Part shown: piece after piece, positions 1 to 7,637 of the stretch
Layout of the letters: each line of letters opens with the position of its first letter
Numbering within the stretch: position 1 is the stretch's first letter
Source: Streptomyces davaonensis JCM 4913
GTDB taxonomy: Bacteria > Actinomycetota > Actinomycetes > Streptomycetales > Streptomycetaceae
Reading direction: 5' to 3'
DNA: 64,000 bases
Assembly: GCF_000349325.1 (NCBI RefSeq)
Contig: NC_020504.1
Span: forward strand, 6,606,053 to 6,670,052
Made by a program: the position numbers and the translations under genes
Notes under the pieces: model-generated
What the model was told of the DNA's origin: nothing
The model's database searches: none
The model's input: the letters and a program-made list of their open reading frames with translations, nothing else

Positions 1-819
1 ATGCAGGAACAGGAACAGATTCGGCTCGACCAGCTCCAGCTCCATCACCCGCGGCTCCCCGTCCTCCCCGTCGACGAGATCCACGCGCGCGTACAGCAGC
101 CCGTGCGCGTCCGGTACGGCGGCCAGCGCGCGCTCGGCGACGGCGAGTTCGGCCTCGGTCGCCGTCCACGGCTCCAGACCGGGATGGGCCACCTTCTGCG
201 CGTCGAAGGCCGCACCGGGCGCCAGCACGGCCTGCTTGCGGCTGGCGTGCAGCAGCCGCCCGCCGAAGAACTGGAGCGCCCGCTCACCCCGGGTGTCGAT
301 ACTGCGCACATAGGGCTGCACCATCGCGGTGAACCCCTCGTCGTGCATCCGCGCCAGATGCCGTACGGCCGCCTCGTGCCGGTCGGGCGTGTAGCGGGCG
401 GCGTAACGCGCACCGGCGCCGGAGGTGGGCTTGATCACGTACTCGTGCTCGTCGGGGAGGTCCGGGGCGGCGCCGGGCGGGAGGTACCGCGTGGAGACGA
501 CGGGCACGCCCACCTCGCCCAGCTCCCCCAGATACCGCTTGTCGGTGTTCCACCGCACGATCGCCGCGGGATTCGCCAGCCGCGTGACCTTGCCGCACCG
601 CTCGGCCCACGCCACGAACTCGGCGGTGCGCCAGCTGTAGTCCCAGGTCGACCGGATCAGCGCGAGATCGTAGGCGGCCCAGTCGACGGTGTCGTCGTCC
701 CAGTGCACGACGTCCGCCCCGGCCCCGGCCGCCGCCAGCGCCTCCCGCAGCACCGGCAGATCGCGGTCATGGCTCGGCTCGGGCAGGGGATCGTAGGTGA
801 CCAGGGCAATTCGGGGCAC
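1..819 (-). CDS. ATP-grasp domain protein (C-terminus cut by window edge)
   Basis: This is an ATP-dependent carboxylate-amine ligase-like protein; 273 codons are visible and the C-terminus lies beyond the window. It starts with GTG at 819, preceded by a weak TGGAG. The N-terminal part reads PRIALVTYDPLPEPSHD. The centre has an ATP-binding lysine in YVIKPTSGAGARYAA (about residue 145). The end has a metal-binding stretch, RVMELELVEPNLFLFL, where E and N would hold magnesium. The fold resembles RimK/DcsG-like ATP-grasp enzymes that join an acid to an amine through an acyl phosphate. The substrate cannot be read from the sequence. It diverges from the MerR-PP2C gene. Confidence 0.8.
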   Translation of the reverse strand, partial: MPRIALVTYDPLPEPSHDRDLPVLREALAAAGAGADVVHWDDDTVDWAAYDLALIRSTWDYSWRTAEFVAWAERCGKVTRLANPAAIVRWNTDKRYLGELGEVGVPVVSTRYLPPGAAPDLPDEHEYVIKPTSGAGARYAARYTPDRHEAAVRHLARMHDEGFTAMVQPYVRSIDTRGERALQFFGGRLLHASRKQAVLAPGAAFDAQKVAHPGLEPWTATEAELAVAERALAAVPDAHGLLYARVDLVDGEDGEPRVMELELVEPNLFLFLH

Positions 820-889
820 GGCGGGCTCCAGAGTCGGGGAACGGACCGTCCGCAGGCTAATCACGCCCCACGCAACCGCGGCAACCGAA

Positions 890-920
890 TTGACCTTCCC
901 CCTCGGTGAAGCCCCAGCAT
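890..920 (+). promoter_or_regulatory. MerR-type promoter with 19-bp spacer and operator dyad
   Basis: A -35 box TTGACC (890-895) and a -10-like CAGCAT (915-920) are separated by 19 bp, the over-long spacer typical of MerR-controlled promoters. Inside the spacer lies a dyad, ACCTTC (893-898) and GAAGCC (908-913), with CTTC/GAAG arms 9 bp apart. The gene 28 bp downstream encodes a MerR-type DNA-binding domain, so autoregulation is likely. The call rests on spacing and dyad only. Confidence 0.6.
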
Positions 921-947
921 CGAGGGACCGGAACACGGGAGGTGCCC

Positions 948-1997
948 ATGGCGGGCATGCTGACGATCGGCGCCTTCGCACGGGCCTGCCGGCTCTCGCC
1001 CAAGGCCCTGCGCCTGTACGACGAACTCGGCCTGCTGCGCCCCGCGCGCGTGGACCCCGAAACGGGCTACCGCTACTACGCGCCCGCCCAGCTCGAACAG
1101 GCCCGCCTGATGGCGTGGCTGCGCCGCATCGGCATGCCGCTGGCCCGGATCCGGGAGGTCGGCGCACTGCCCCCGCAGGCGGCGGCCCGGGAGATCCGGG
1201 CGTACTGGGCGGGCGTGGAGGCCGAGACGGCCGTACGGCGGGACCTGGCCGCCTTCCTGATCGACCGGCTGACGACCACGTCGAGAGAGGACATCACCAT
1301 GCTGGAACTGCGTCACTCGGCCCGCTCGGACCGCGGCCTGGTCCGCGCCGCCAACCAGGACACGGCCTACGCGGGCACCCGGCTGCTCGCGGTGGCCGAC
1401 GGATACGGGCCCGAGGGCGGCCCGGCGAGCAGCGCCGCGGTGGCGGCCCTGCGCCGTCTGGAGAGCGAGGAGCTGTCGGCCGGGAACGTCCTGAACCTCC
1501 TGGCGGAGGCGACCGGGCAGGCCGCGCAGGGAATGGCGGAGGAGACCGGCACCACCCTGACGGCGCTGCTCAGGACGGGCTCCCGACTGGCCCTGGTCCA
1601 CATCGGCGACTCCCGCGCCTACCTCCTGCGCGACGGCGACTTGTTCCGCATCACCCACGACCACACGGTGGTCCAGTCCCTGATCGACGAGGGCCGGCTG
1701 ACCCCGGAGGAGGCCACGACCCACCCCCAGCGCGCCCTGCTGCTGAAGTCCCTGTCCCCGACCACCTCGAACACCCCGGACCTGCACCTCCAGGACGCCC
1801 ACCCCGGCGACCGCTACCTCCTCTGCTCCGACGGCCTGCCCACGGTGGTCCCCGACGCCCGGATCCGGCACGTCCTGTCCACCGCCCCGGACCCGGACAC
1901 CGCCGTACGCACCCTGATCGACGCGGCGAACGAGGCGGGCGGGCCGGACAACGTCAGTTGTGTGGTGGCGGATGTGGTGGAGGCGGCGACGGACTGA
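948..1997 (+). CDS. MerR-type HTH fused to PP2C-type protein phosphatase
   Basis: The 349-residue protein has a MerR winged helix in residues 1-75 (LTIGAFARACRLSPKALRLY, then the TGYRYYAPAQLEQ wing) and a PP2C phosphatase domain from about 120 to 345. The metal-binding PP2C motifs are present: RAANQD, VADGYG, HIGDSRAYLLRDG, LCSDGL and GGPDNVSCVV. There is no MerR-type ligand pocket; the phosphatase occupies that position. The start ATG at 948 has GGGAGGTG 5 bp upstream. An earlier in-frame start at 906 would begin inside the promoter region and is unlikely. The sequence suggests a regulator whose DNA binding is coupled to Ser/Thr dephosphorylation or to phosphoprotein sensing. Confidence 0.9.
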   Translation: MAGMLTIGAFARACRLSPKALRLYDELGLLRPARVDPETGYRYYAPAQLEQARLMAWLRRIGMPLARIREVGALPPQAAAREIRAYWAGVEAETAVRRDLAAFLIDRLTTTSREDITMLELRHSARSDRGLVRAANQDTAYAGTRLLAVADGYGPEGGPASSAAVAALRRLESEELSAGNVLNLLAEATGQAAQGMAEETGTTLTALLRTGSRLALVHIGDSRAYLLRDGDLFRITHDHTVVQSLIDEGRLTPEEATTHPQRALLLKSLSPTTSNTPDLHLQDAHPGDRYLLCSDGLPTVVPDARIRHVLSTAPDPDTAVRTLIDAANEAGGPDNVSCVVADVVEAATD

Positions 1998-2002
1998 GCG
2001 CC

Positions 2003-2848
2003 TCAGCCGGCCGCCCCCTCCTCCGCCAACACGTCCAGCACCAGCTGCGGAGCGTTGTCCGCCCCCAGCTGCCGCAGCACCAGCGCCAGCAGTTCCCCGC
2101 AGTGCACGGTGACCTCGCTGCCCCGTGGCAGGGAACCGGCGAGGCTGATGAGCTGCCAGGCGCAGTGGGCCTCCATGAAGCAGAGGTCGCGCAGGTCGAG
2201 GGTGATGCGGGTGGGGCGGGAGGTGTCCTGGCGGGCGGCGACCGCCTCGCGCAAGGTCTCCACGAAGTCGGCGCGGGTGCCGGAGGTCTCGGCCACCCGG
2301 AGGGGGTGGAGCCGGGCCACGCCGTCCAGCAGGCCGCGCCCGAAGCGCTGGCGGTCGTACCAGCAGATCGCGGTGAACAGCGGGTCCGCGAAGAGCGGGG
2401 CCACCGACGCCTCGTAGTCCAGCAGCACCTCCTCGGCGAGGCCCGCCCGCGGGGCCCAGCCCATGTCCGCGGCGACCCGCAGCCCTGCCCAGCCCTCCTC
2501 GTGGGCGCGCTCGACCTCGGCCCGGTACAGCTCGATCGTGCGTTCCTTGCGGAAGCGGCCGTCCGGCAGATACATCTGCGGGGTCCGCTTCAGCGCCAGC
2601 TGCCCGCTCGCCCGTGCCGCCGAGGCGCCGGTGCCGGACTGGTCGAGGAGGGCGACGACCTCGTCGTCCTGGAGGTCGTCCGGGTCGATGACCAGCAGGA
2701 CCTTCTCCCGGCGGGCGAGGCTGGTGCGGGTGTAGGCGGTGAACACCGCCCACGACGACTCGCCGTCGCCCGCCTCCATGAGGGCGTGATCGCCCAGTTG
2801 CAGCCGCTCGACGGGGACAGTCCGCTCGGTCCGCTCCGGATGCTCCAT
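2003..2848 (-). CDS. MEDS-domain sensor with STAS-like C-terminus
   Basis: This 281-residue protein carries a MEDS (DcmR-like sensory) domain in residues 10-170. Hallmarks are GDHALM near the N-terminus, WAVFTAYTRTSL, KVLLVIDPDD and ICWYDRQRFG. The last 85 residues (TRITLDLRDLCFMEAHCAWQL, then EVTVHCGELLALVLRQLG) look like a STAS anti-sigma-factor-antagonist fold. Such proteins act in signalling with anti-sigma kinases or in redox and light sensing. A TAATGT box (2855-2860) ends 6 bp before the ATG, so the mRNA may be leaderless. The gene is convergent with the MerR-PP2C gene, 5 bp apart. Confidence 0.75.
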   Translation of the reverse strand: MEHPERTERTVPVERLQLGDHALMEAGDGESSWAVFTAYTRTSLARREKVLLVIDPDDLQDDEVVALLDQSGTGASAARASGQLALKRTPQMYLPDGRFRKERTIELYRAEVERAHEEGWAGLRVAADMGWAPRAGLAEEVLLDYEASVAPLFADPLFTAICWYDRQRFGRGLLDGVARLHPLRVAETSGTRADFVETLREAVAARQDTSRPTRITLDLRDLCFMEAHCAWQLISLAGSLPRGSEVTVHCGELLALVLRQLGADNAPQLVLDVLAEEGAAG

Positions 2849-2982
2849 ACGGTGACATTAGGCACAGGCGGCACGGGCCCTCCCGGATGATCGGCGATGT
2901 TCGCACCGGGGACGGGTTCCGGGAGAGGGGTGGGGAAAGGGGATCGGAAGTGTCCGTGTCGGTACGGCTATTGATCGGGAGC

Positions 2983-3576
2983 TCAGGGCGCCGGATCCAC
3001 CGCGACACGCTGGAGAAGTCCCCACGAGAACTCCGCCACGCACGCGTGCCGTGCGCCCCGGGCGTCCGGGGCCGTGAAGGCCAGACCCCACCGGGTCGGC
3101 GCCGAGCCCTCCAGCGGGCGGACGGGGGCGAAGGCGCGGGCCGCCTCGTCGACCGTGCAGGACCAGGGCGTCAGATCGTCCAGGGTGCGCAGCGGCGGCG
3201 GTTCGGCACCCGGGGCGCGGACCAGCCATTCGTTCCATACGGCGCCGGTCGGGGCCAGCAGCACCTCGAAGCGCAGGGTGGGCCAGAGCGGGAGGGGCCA
3301 CAGCCACGCCTCGCACTCCAGGTCACCGACCTTCCGCCGCACCACCGACTCGGGTGCGCCGAGGACCGAGCGGTACCGGGAGGCCGCGGCGCGGGCGCGC
3401 GGGGAGCGGATCATCGCCTGCCACTTCTTGTTCGCCTCCCGCATCTCGGCCACCGAGACGCCCAGTTCATGCCGGGCGTCCTCGACCAGGTCGGGGTTGT
3501 GGTCGGCCATCCGGCGCAGCAGGACGAGCTGGAAGTGGAGCGGGCCGAAGGGGGTGGTGGTCGGCATGGGGTCCAT
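2983..3576 (-). CDS. Conserved hypothetical protein, last gene of the glycan locus
   Basis: I do not recognise this 197-residue protein. It is soluble, Trp-rich (EAWLWPLPLWPTLRFEVLL) and has no signal peptide or clear catalytic motif. An N-terminal helical part (to about residue 75) precedes a beta-rich part that ends in AEFSWGLLQRV. It overlaps the 3' end of the upstream FkbM gene by about 110 nt if the first start is used. A start at Met23 (3510) would cut this to about 44 nt. Good third-position GC supports coding. Position suggests co-transcription with the surface-glycan genes; no function is claimed. Confidence 0.65.
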   Translation of the reverse strand: MDPMPTTTPFGPLHFQLVLLRRMADHNPDLVEDARHELGVSVAEMREANKKWQAMIRSPRARAAASRYRSVLGAPESVVRRKVGDLECEAWLWPLPLWPTLRFEVLLAPTGAVWNEWLVRAPGAEPPPLRTLDDLTPWSCTVDEAARAFAPVRPLEGSAPTRWGLAFTAPDARGARHACVAEFSWGLLQRVAVDPAP

Positions 3577-4366
3577 GGTCGCGCACCGGGCCGCCCGGCC
3601 GGCGGCCGTCCGGCAGGAACAGCACCGAGTTGACGTAACGCGGGCCGCCGCCCGGCAGGACCCGGCGCAGCAGACCTCGGGTGACGACGTGCTCGGCGCG
3701 CGCCTGGTGGTCCTTGAGCGGGAACCCGGTGAGCGGCACCCAGCTGTCGCCGGGCAGCACCCAGCCGTCGTAGCGGAGGAGGGAGAGGTAGGTGATCACC
3801 GGGGTGATCGGCTGGATGCGGGTCTCCAACTCAACGAAGAGCGCCGGGCGGTCGCGGGCCAGGATGCCGGTCGCGCCGCGCAGGACCGCCAGTTCGCTGC
3901 CGTCCACGTCGATCTTGATGAAGTCGACGTCCCGCAGCCCGAGTTCGTCCAAGGTCACGCAGCCGACGTCCAGTGCGCGGCCGTGGATGTCCTGCCGGAC
4001 CAGGGAGGACACTCCCCGGTCGCCGCCGTCGCCGGACGGCAGCCAGAGCCGGGCCGGGCCGGGGCGGTCGGAGGCGGCGGCCTGGACCACGCGGACGTTC
4101 GGCGGTGACCAGGAGTCGAGCAGCCGGGCCAGCCGCGGCACCGGCTCCACCGTCACCACCTGACGGGCGCGCCCCGACAGCCGGCGCGTCCACGGGCCGT
4201 ACCAGCCGCCGACGTCCACGGCCGTGCCGCAGGACGGCGGGCACAGCTCGCCGAGCCGGGCCAGCTCGGGCTCGAAACGCGGGTACACGGCCCGCGCGGT
4301 CGCGGCGACCAGCCGCACCGGCAGGTGGGAGGCGATCCGGGCCGCCAGGGTCGGGGGCGTCGTCAT
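3467..4366 (-). CDS. FkbM-family SAM-dependent methyltransferase
   Basis: The 299-residue protein begins MTTPPTLAARIASHLP, with its ATG overlapping the stop of the Trm112-like gene (ATGA). The SAM-binding glycine loop is AVDVGGWYGPWTRRL (about residue 45). The FkbM signature is DFIKIDVDGSELAVLRGA, followed by LFVELETRI. FkbM enzymes methylate hydroxyl groups of sugars or polyketides. Its place beside glycosyltransferase-type genes points to O-methylation of a surface saccharide. The last 35 or so residues are Arg/Pro/His-rich and lie over the next gene, so they may not be conserved. Confidence 0.85.
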   Translation of the reverse strand: MTTPPTLAARIASHLPVRLVAATARAVYPRFEPELARLGELCPPSCGTAVDVGGWYGPWTRRLSGRARQVVTVEPVPRLARLLDSWSPPNVRVVQAAASDRPGPARLWLPSGDGGDRGVSSLVRQDIHGRALDVGCVTLDELGLRDVDFIKIDVDGSELAVLRGATGILARDRPALFVELETRIQPITPVITYLSLLRYDGWVLPGDSWVPLTGFPLKDHQARAEHVVTRGLLRRVLPGGGPRYVNSVLFLPDGRRPGGPVRDHGPHADHHPLRPAPLPARPAAPDGRPQPRPGRGRPA

Positions 4367-4590
4367 GGCACCATCCGCTTGAGGAGCGCCTCGTGTTCGT
4401 CGTCGCCGACCTGCTCCCCGGAGGACGGCAGCAGTTGCGGGATGCCGTCGAGGATCGGGTAGCGGCGGCGCAGTCTCGGGTTGTACAGCGCCTCGTCCGG
4501 ATCGGCGGGACCGTCCGGCGGGAGCAGGTGCAGCGGGCCCTTGTCGAGCGGGCACGCCAGGATCTTCAGGAGCGGGTCGTCGGCGTTCAT
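4363..4590 (-). CDS. Trm112-family small zinc-ribbon-like protein
   Basis: This 75-residue protein starts MNADDPLLKILACPLDKGPL and contains LYNPRLRRRYPILDGIPQLL, the layout of the Trm112/YcaR family. Trm112 proteins activate or stabilise partner SAM methyltransferases, which fits the FkbM gene that starts on its stop codon. The usual second cysteine pair is absent; only the cysteine of ACPLDK is seen, as in many bacterial YcaR proteins. Start and stop both overlap neighbours by ATGA, so translation is coupled to EamA upstream and FkbM downstream. Confidence 0.8.
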   Translation of the reverse strand: MNADDPLLKILACPLDKGPLHLLPPDGPADPDEALYNPRLRRRYPILDGIPQLLPSSGEQVGDDEHEALLKRMVP

Positions 4591-5510
4591 GGTGGCGTCA
4601 ACTCCTTGGTGGGGACGGGAGGTCGGGTTCGGGCCGGCTGGTCGTGCCGGGGCATGGACAGCAGTACGGCGATGGCGAGCGCGATGCCCGCGACGCGCAG
4701 CGTGAGCCGCACCGGGTCCTCCGGCAGCGCCTCGCCGAACGCGAGCGTGCCGAGCACCGCCGTGTACAGACAGGTCACGGTCGTGCACACCGGCACGATC
4801 AGCGAGGCGCGGCAGCGCTGGAGCGCGGCCTGCGACATCACCAGGCCGAACGCGCCGGTGAACAGCAGGAGATAGGGGTACGGCGAGCGCAGCAGCCCGA
4901 CCAGCGCGCCGCCCCAGCCGTCGGCGGTGAGCCGGCTCGACACCCCCTTGATGGCCAGCGAGCTGACCCCGTACAGCAGGCCCACCGCCACGCCGTACTC
5001 CACGCCCGTGGTCGGCAGCCGGTGCCGGTGCCGGGTGCGCCGCTCGGCGGAGTTGTACAGCCACACCCCGGCCGCCAGCGACGGCACGCACACCAGCAGG
5101 ATCAGCGGGTACGGCGCGTCCTGGCTGACGTTCTCCGAACCCTCCCGCAGCGACAGCACGACCATCAGCAGCGCGGCGAGGATCGCGGCGAGTGCGTATC
5201 GCTCCCGGCCGCTGGTCTCCTCGCCCAGCAGCCGGGCGGAGAGCAGCACGAGCAGCACCAGGCCGGAGACGAACAGGCCCTGGGCGGCGGCGATCGGCAG
5301 GGTGCGGTAGACGGCGAGCTGGGCCGCGAACCCGGCGGCGAGCGCCAGGGAGCCGCCGATCCACAGCGGGCTGCCCAGGACCAGCCGCAGCAGCCGGGCG
5401 GGCCGCCGGATCGACACCTCCGGCAGGGTGGCCAGCGCGCGTTTCTCCAGGACGAATCCGGTGCTGTACAGGACGTTCGCCAACAGGGCCGCGGCCACTC
5501 CCCACCACAT
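4587..5510 (-). CDS. EamA/DMT-superfamily membrane transporter
   Basis: The 307-residue integral membrane protein has about nine to ten hydrophobic helices and starts MWWGVAAALLANVLYSTGFVLEKRAL. Two EamA-like halves can be seen, the second beginning near GVEYGVAVGLLYGVSSLAIKGV. DMT proteins of this type export or flip metabolites, including lipid-linked sugars. In this locus it could move a glycan precursor across the membrane, which is inference. The start lies 16 bp downstream of the upstream methyltransferase stop, and the stop overlaps the Trm112-like start. Confidence 0.8.
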   Translation of the reverse strand: MWWGVAAALLANVLYSTGFVLEKRALATLPEVSIRRPARLLRLVLGSPLWIGGSLALAAGFAAQLAVYRTLPIAAAQGLFVSGLVLLVLLSARLLGEETSGRERYALAAILAALLMVVLSLREGSENVSQDAPYPLILLVCVPSLAAGVWLYNSAERRTRHRHRLPTTGVEYGVAVGLLYGVSSLAIKGVSSRLTADGWGGALVGLLRSPYPYLLLFTGAFGLVMSQAALQRCRASLIVPVCTTVTCLYTAVLGTLAFGEALPEDPVRLTLRVAGIALAIAVLLSMPRHDQPARTRPPVPTKELTPP

Positions 5511-5526
5511 GGTCTGCGTCCCCTTC

Positions 5527-6270
5527 CTAGGTCTTGCGTGCGGGCGTCTTCTGGGCGTGCAGGAGGAGGATCGAGGCGAGCGGGGGTCTGGAGCAGGCCA
5601 GTCGGTCGAGGGGGCGCAAGGGGCGCGGTACGCCGTGGAAGGGGGCGCCCGCCAGGCGTACGACCTCGAATCCGGAGGCCGCGACGAACTCCCGCAGCGC
5701 GCGGGCGGTGTAGAGCCGCAGATGCCCTACGACCTCACGCCCCGGGCGGCCGTGGATGCCGCGCAGGCTGACCTCGGAGAACACCGGCTGGACGCCCGCC
5801 AGGAGAAGGGCGCGGTTGTACCAGGCGGCGAGGTTCGGGGTGGAGAGCATCAGGTGGCCGCCCGGTCGCAGCACGCGGCGGATCTCGTCGAGCGCCGCGT
5901 CCGGGTCGACCAGGTGCTCGATCACCTCGCTGAACAGGACCGCGTCGACCGACTCGGACCTGAACGGCAGCCCGCCGTCGGTGAGTTCACCACGCACGGG
6001 TTGGCAGGCGAGGCGGGTGCGGGCGCGGCGCAGGGCGTCCTGGGACCAGTCGACACCGATGATGCGGTGGCCCTTGAGGAGGGGTGCGGCCACGGCCGCC
6101 GCGGTGCCGTCGCCGCAGCCGATGTCCAGGATCGTGGCCTGGTGCGCGGTGCCGAGGGCGGTCGCCAGCATGCGGGCCTGGCGGAGGCTTCGTGGGGTGC
6201 CGGAGGCGACGGGGACGGCGGGGTTCTCGTAGAAGTCGCGCAGGTTCCTGGGCGGGGCGGTGGTGGTCAC
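5527..6270 (-). CDS. Class I SAM-dependent methyltransferase
   Basis: The 247-residue protein starts with GTG at 6270, overlapping the stop of the acyltransferase gene (GTGA). The SAM motifs are ILDIGCGDGTAAAVAA, GVDWSQDALRRAR and VDAVLFSEVIEHLVDPD, followed by VLRPGGHLMLSTPNLAAWYNR. This matches the Methyltransf_11/UbiG-like group often found beside glycosyltransferases. The substrate is unknown; a sugar or lipid-linked sugar is likely from context. Confidence 0.85.
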   Translation of the reverse strand: MTTTAPPRNLRDFYENPAVPVASGTPRSLRQARMLATALGTAHQATILDIGCGDGTAAAVAAPLLKGHRIIGVDWSQDALRRARTRLACQPVRGELTDGGLPFRSESVDAVLFSEVIEHLVDPDAALDEIRRVLRPGGHLMLSTPNLAAWYNRALLLAGVQPVFSEVSLRGIHGRPGREVVGHLRLYTARALREFVAASGFEVVRLAGAPFHGVPRPLRPLDRLACSRPPLASILLLHAQKTPARKT

Positions 6271-7637
6271 TGCTGGACCTCCGTGGTGTGCAGATAGTGC
6301 TCGAACAGGTCCCGCAGGTGGGCGCCGTCGCCGTGGCTGAGCAGGGCCCTGGACCAGCGCAGGGCGAGGTGCAGGCGGCCCGCGGTGGAGGCCGTGGTCA
6401 CCGTGAGCCCGCGGGGCATCCGGGCCGGGGCCGAGAACCACACCGCGTGCGCGCGGCCCGCCTCCTCGCCGAAGTCCAGGGCGTACGGGATGCGGCCGAT
6501 GTTGCTGAGCAGCGTCGTCGACGTCCAGGGGGCGGCGGCCCTGCGCAGGCCGCGGGTGAGGGCTGCCCGCCAGGCGACGGGGGTGACGGGCGCGGTGAGC
6601 AGGGCGGCTCCTCTGCCGAGCTGGGGGCGGGGGAGGGACTTCAGGGCGCGGGTTCTGGTGGCGGTACGGGTGAGTAGGGCGGGCATGTCGTGCGTGCTCA
6701 ACTCGGCTGGTGCGAACGGGACTTCGACCAGTCGGGTGCCGTTGCCTATGGGCATCGTGGTGTCTCTGGGGCGGTCGTCCACGGGCATGGTGATGCGCAG
6801 GGGGCGTTGCTGGGCGCCGTGTTCGCGGTTCCAGTGGGCGATCGTGAGCGCGGTGGTGACCATGAGCTGGTCGTTGACCGTGTACGGCGAGCCCTTGGGG
6901 CGGTGGGGGAGGGGGAGTTCGGTCACGAGCATGCCGTTGCCGGGGGAGGGCTCGGGGGTGCCGGGGGCCACGCGGGCGGGGCGGGACCAGTTGGAGGGGG
7001 TGTCGGTGGGGGGTGGGGTGGTCTCGGGGGTCCGGTTTCGGGTCGGCGGCGAGGCCGGGGAGTTGTCCCGCCCGCCGTACAGCTCCGCGGCGGTGGCGAG
7101 GATGCGGAGGCAGGCGGGGCCGTCCAGGGCGGTGTGGTTGATGGTGAGGAAGAGGACGGTGTTGTGCCCCAGGGGTGGCCCCTCGGGTGTGGCAGGAGAA
7201 CCCACCTCACCCACGGCGTCGGTGGCTTCACTCCCCTCCGCCGGACCCGCCCCTTCCACCACTTCCACCCGGACCGGCGGCGATGCCGACAGAGGTGGTA
7301 CGGCTGTCAGCGCGCGCGTCCTGGCGTCCCGGAGCGCGTCCCGCCCCGGGGTCGGGAAGCTCACCACCTCTACGTCCGGTTCGGCGGTCAGTTCCCATTC
7401 GTAGCGCAGGCTGTACCACCGCCCCGGGGCCTCCCGCATCAGGATGCGCGGGTGTCGGCGCAGTGCCTCGACGAAGGCCGTGCGCAGGCGGGTCGGGTCC
7501 AGGCGGCCCGGCAGGTGCACCTCGATGTGCACCGTCTCCGGCTCCTCCTCCTGGAGGCAGTGGCGGGCCACCTCGTCCACCACCGGGAAGGGGATGCGCG
7601 AAGGTGTCCGATCAGGTCTGTGTTGCAGCGCCGTCAT
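6267..7637 (-). CDS. Condensation-domain-like acyltransferase with altered active site
   Basis: The 456-residue stand-alone protein looks like a chloramphenicol-acetyltransferase/NRPS condensation-type enzyme. The central motif reads LFLTINHTALDGPACL: the second His, Asp and Gly of HHxxxDG are kept, but the first His is Asn. A second feature, NIGRIPYALDFG, corresponds to the DFGWG region. The insert between them (about residues 160-230) is Pro/Thr-rich. Such proteins (PapA-like) transfer acyl groups to hydroxyls of glycolipids. The ATG at 7637 has GGGGAGGAG upstream. The gene starts 26 nt inside the end of the AftD-like gene. Acylation of the locus glycan is an inference. Confidence 0.75.
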   Translation of the reverse strand: MTALQHRPDRTPSRIPFPVVDEVARHCLQEEEPETVHIEVHLPGRLDPTRLRTAFVEALRRHPRILMREAPGRWYSLRYEWELTAEPDVEVVSFPTPGRDALRDARTRALTAVPPLSASPPVRVEVVEGAGPAEGSEATDAVGEVGSPATPEGPPLGHNTVLFLTINHTALDGPACLRILATAAELYGGRDNSPASPPTRNRTPETTPPPTDTPSNWSRPARVAPGTPEPSPGNGMLVTELPLPHRPKGSPYTVNDQLMVTTALTIAHWNREHGAQQRPLRITMPVDDRPRDTTMPIGNGTRLVEVPFAPAELSTHDMPALLTRTATRTRALKSLPRPQLGRGAALLTAPVTPVAWRAALTRGLRRAAAPWTSTTLLSNIGRIPYALDFGEEAGRAHAVWFSAPARMPRGLTVTTASTAGRLHLALRWSRALLSHGDGAHLRDLFEHYLHTTEVQQ

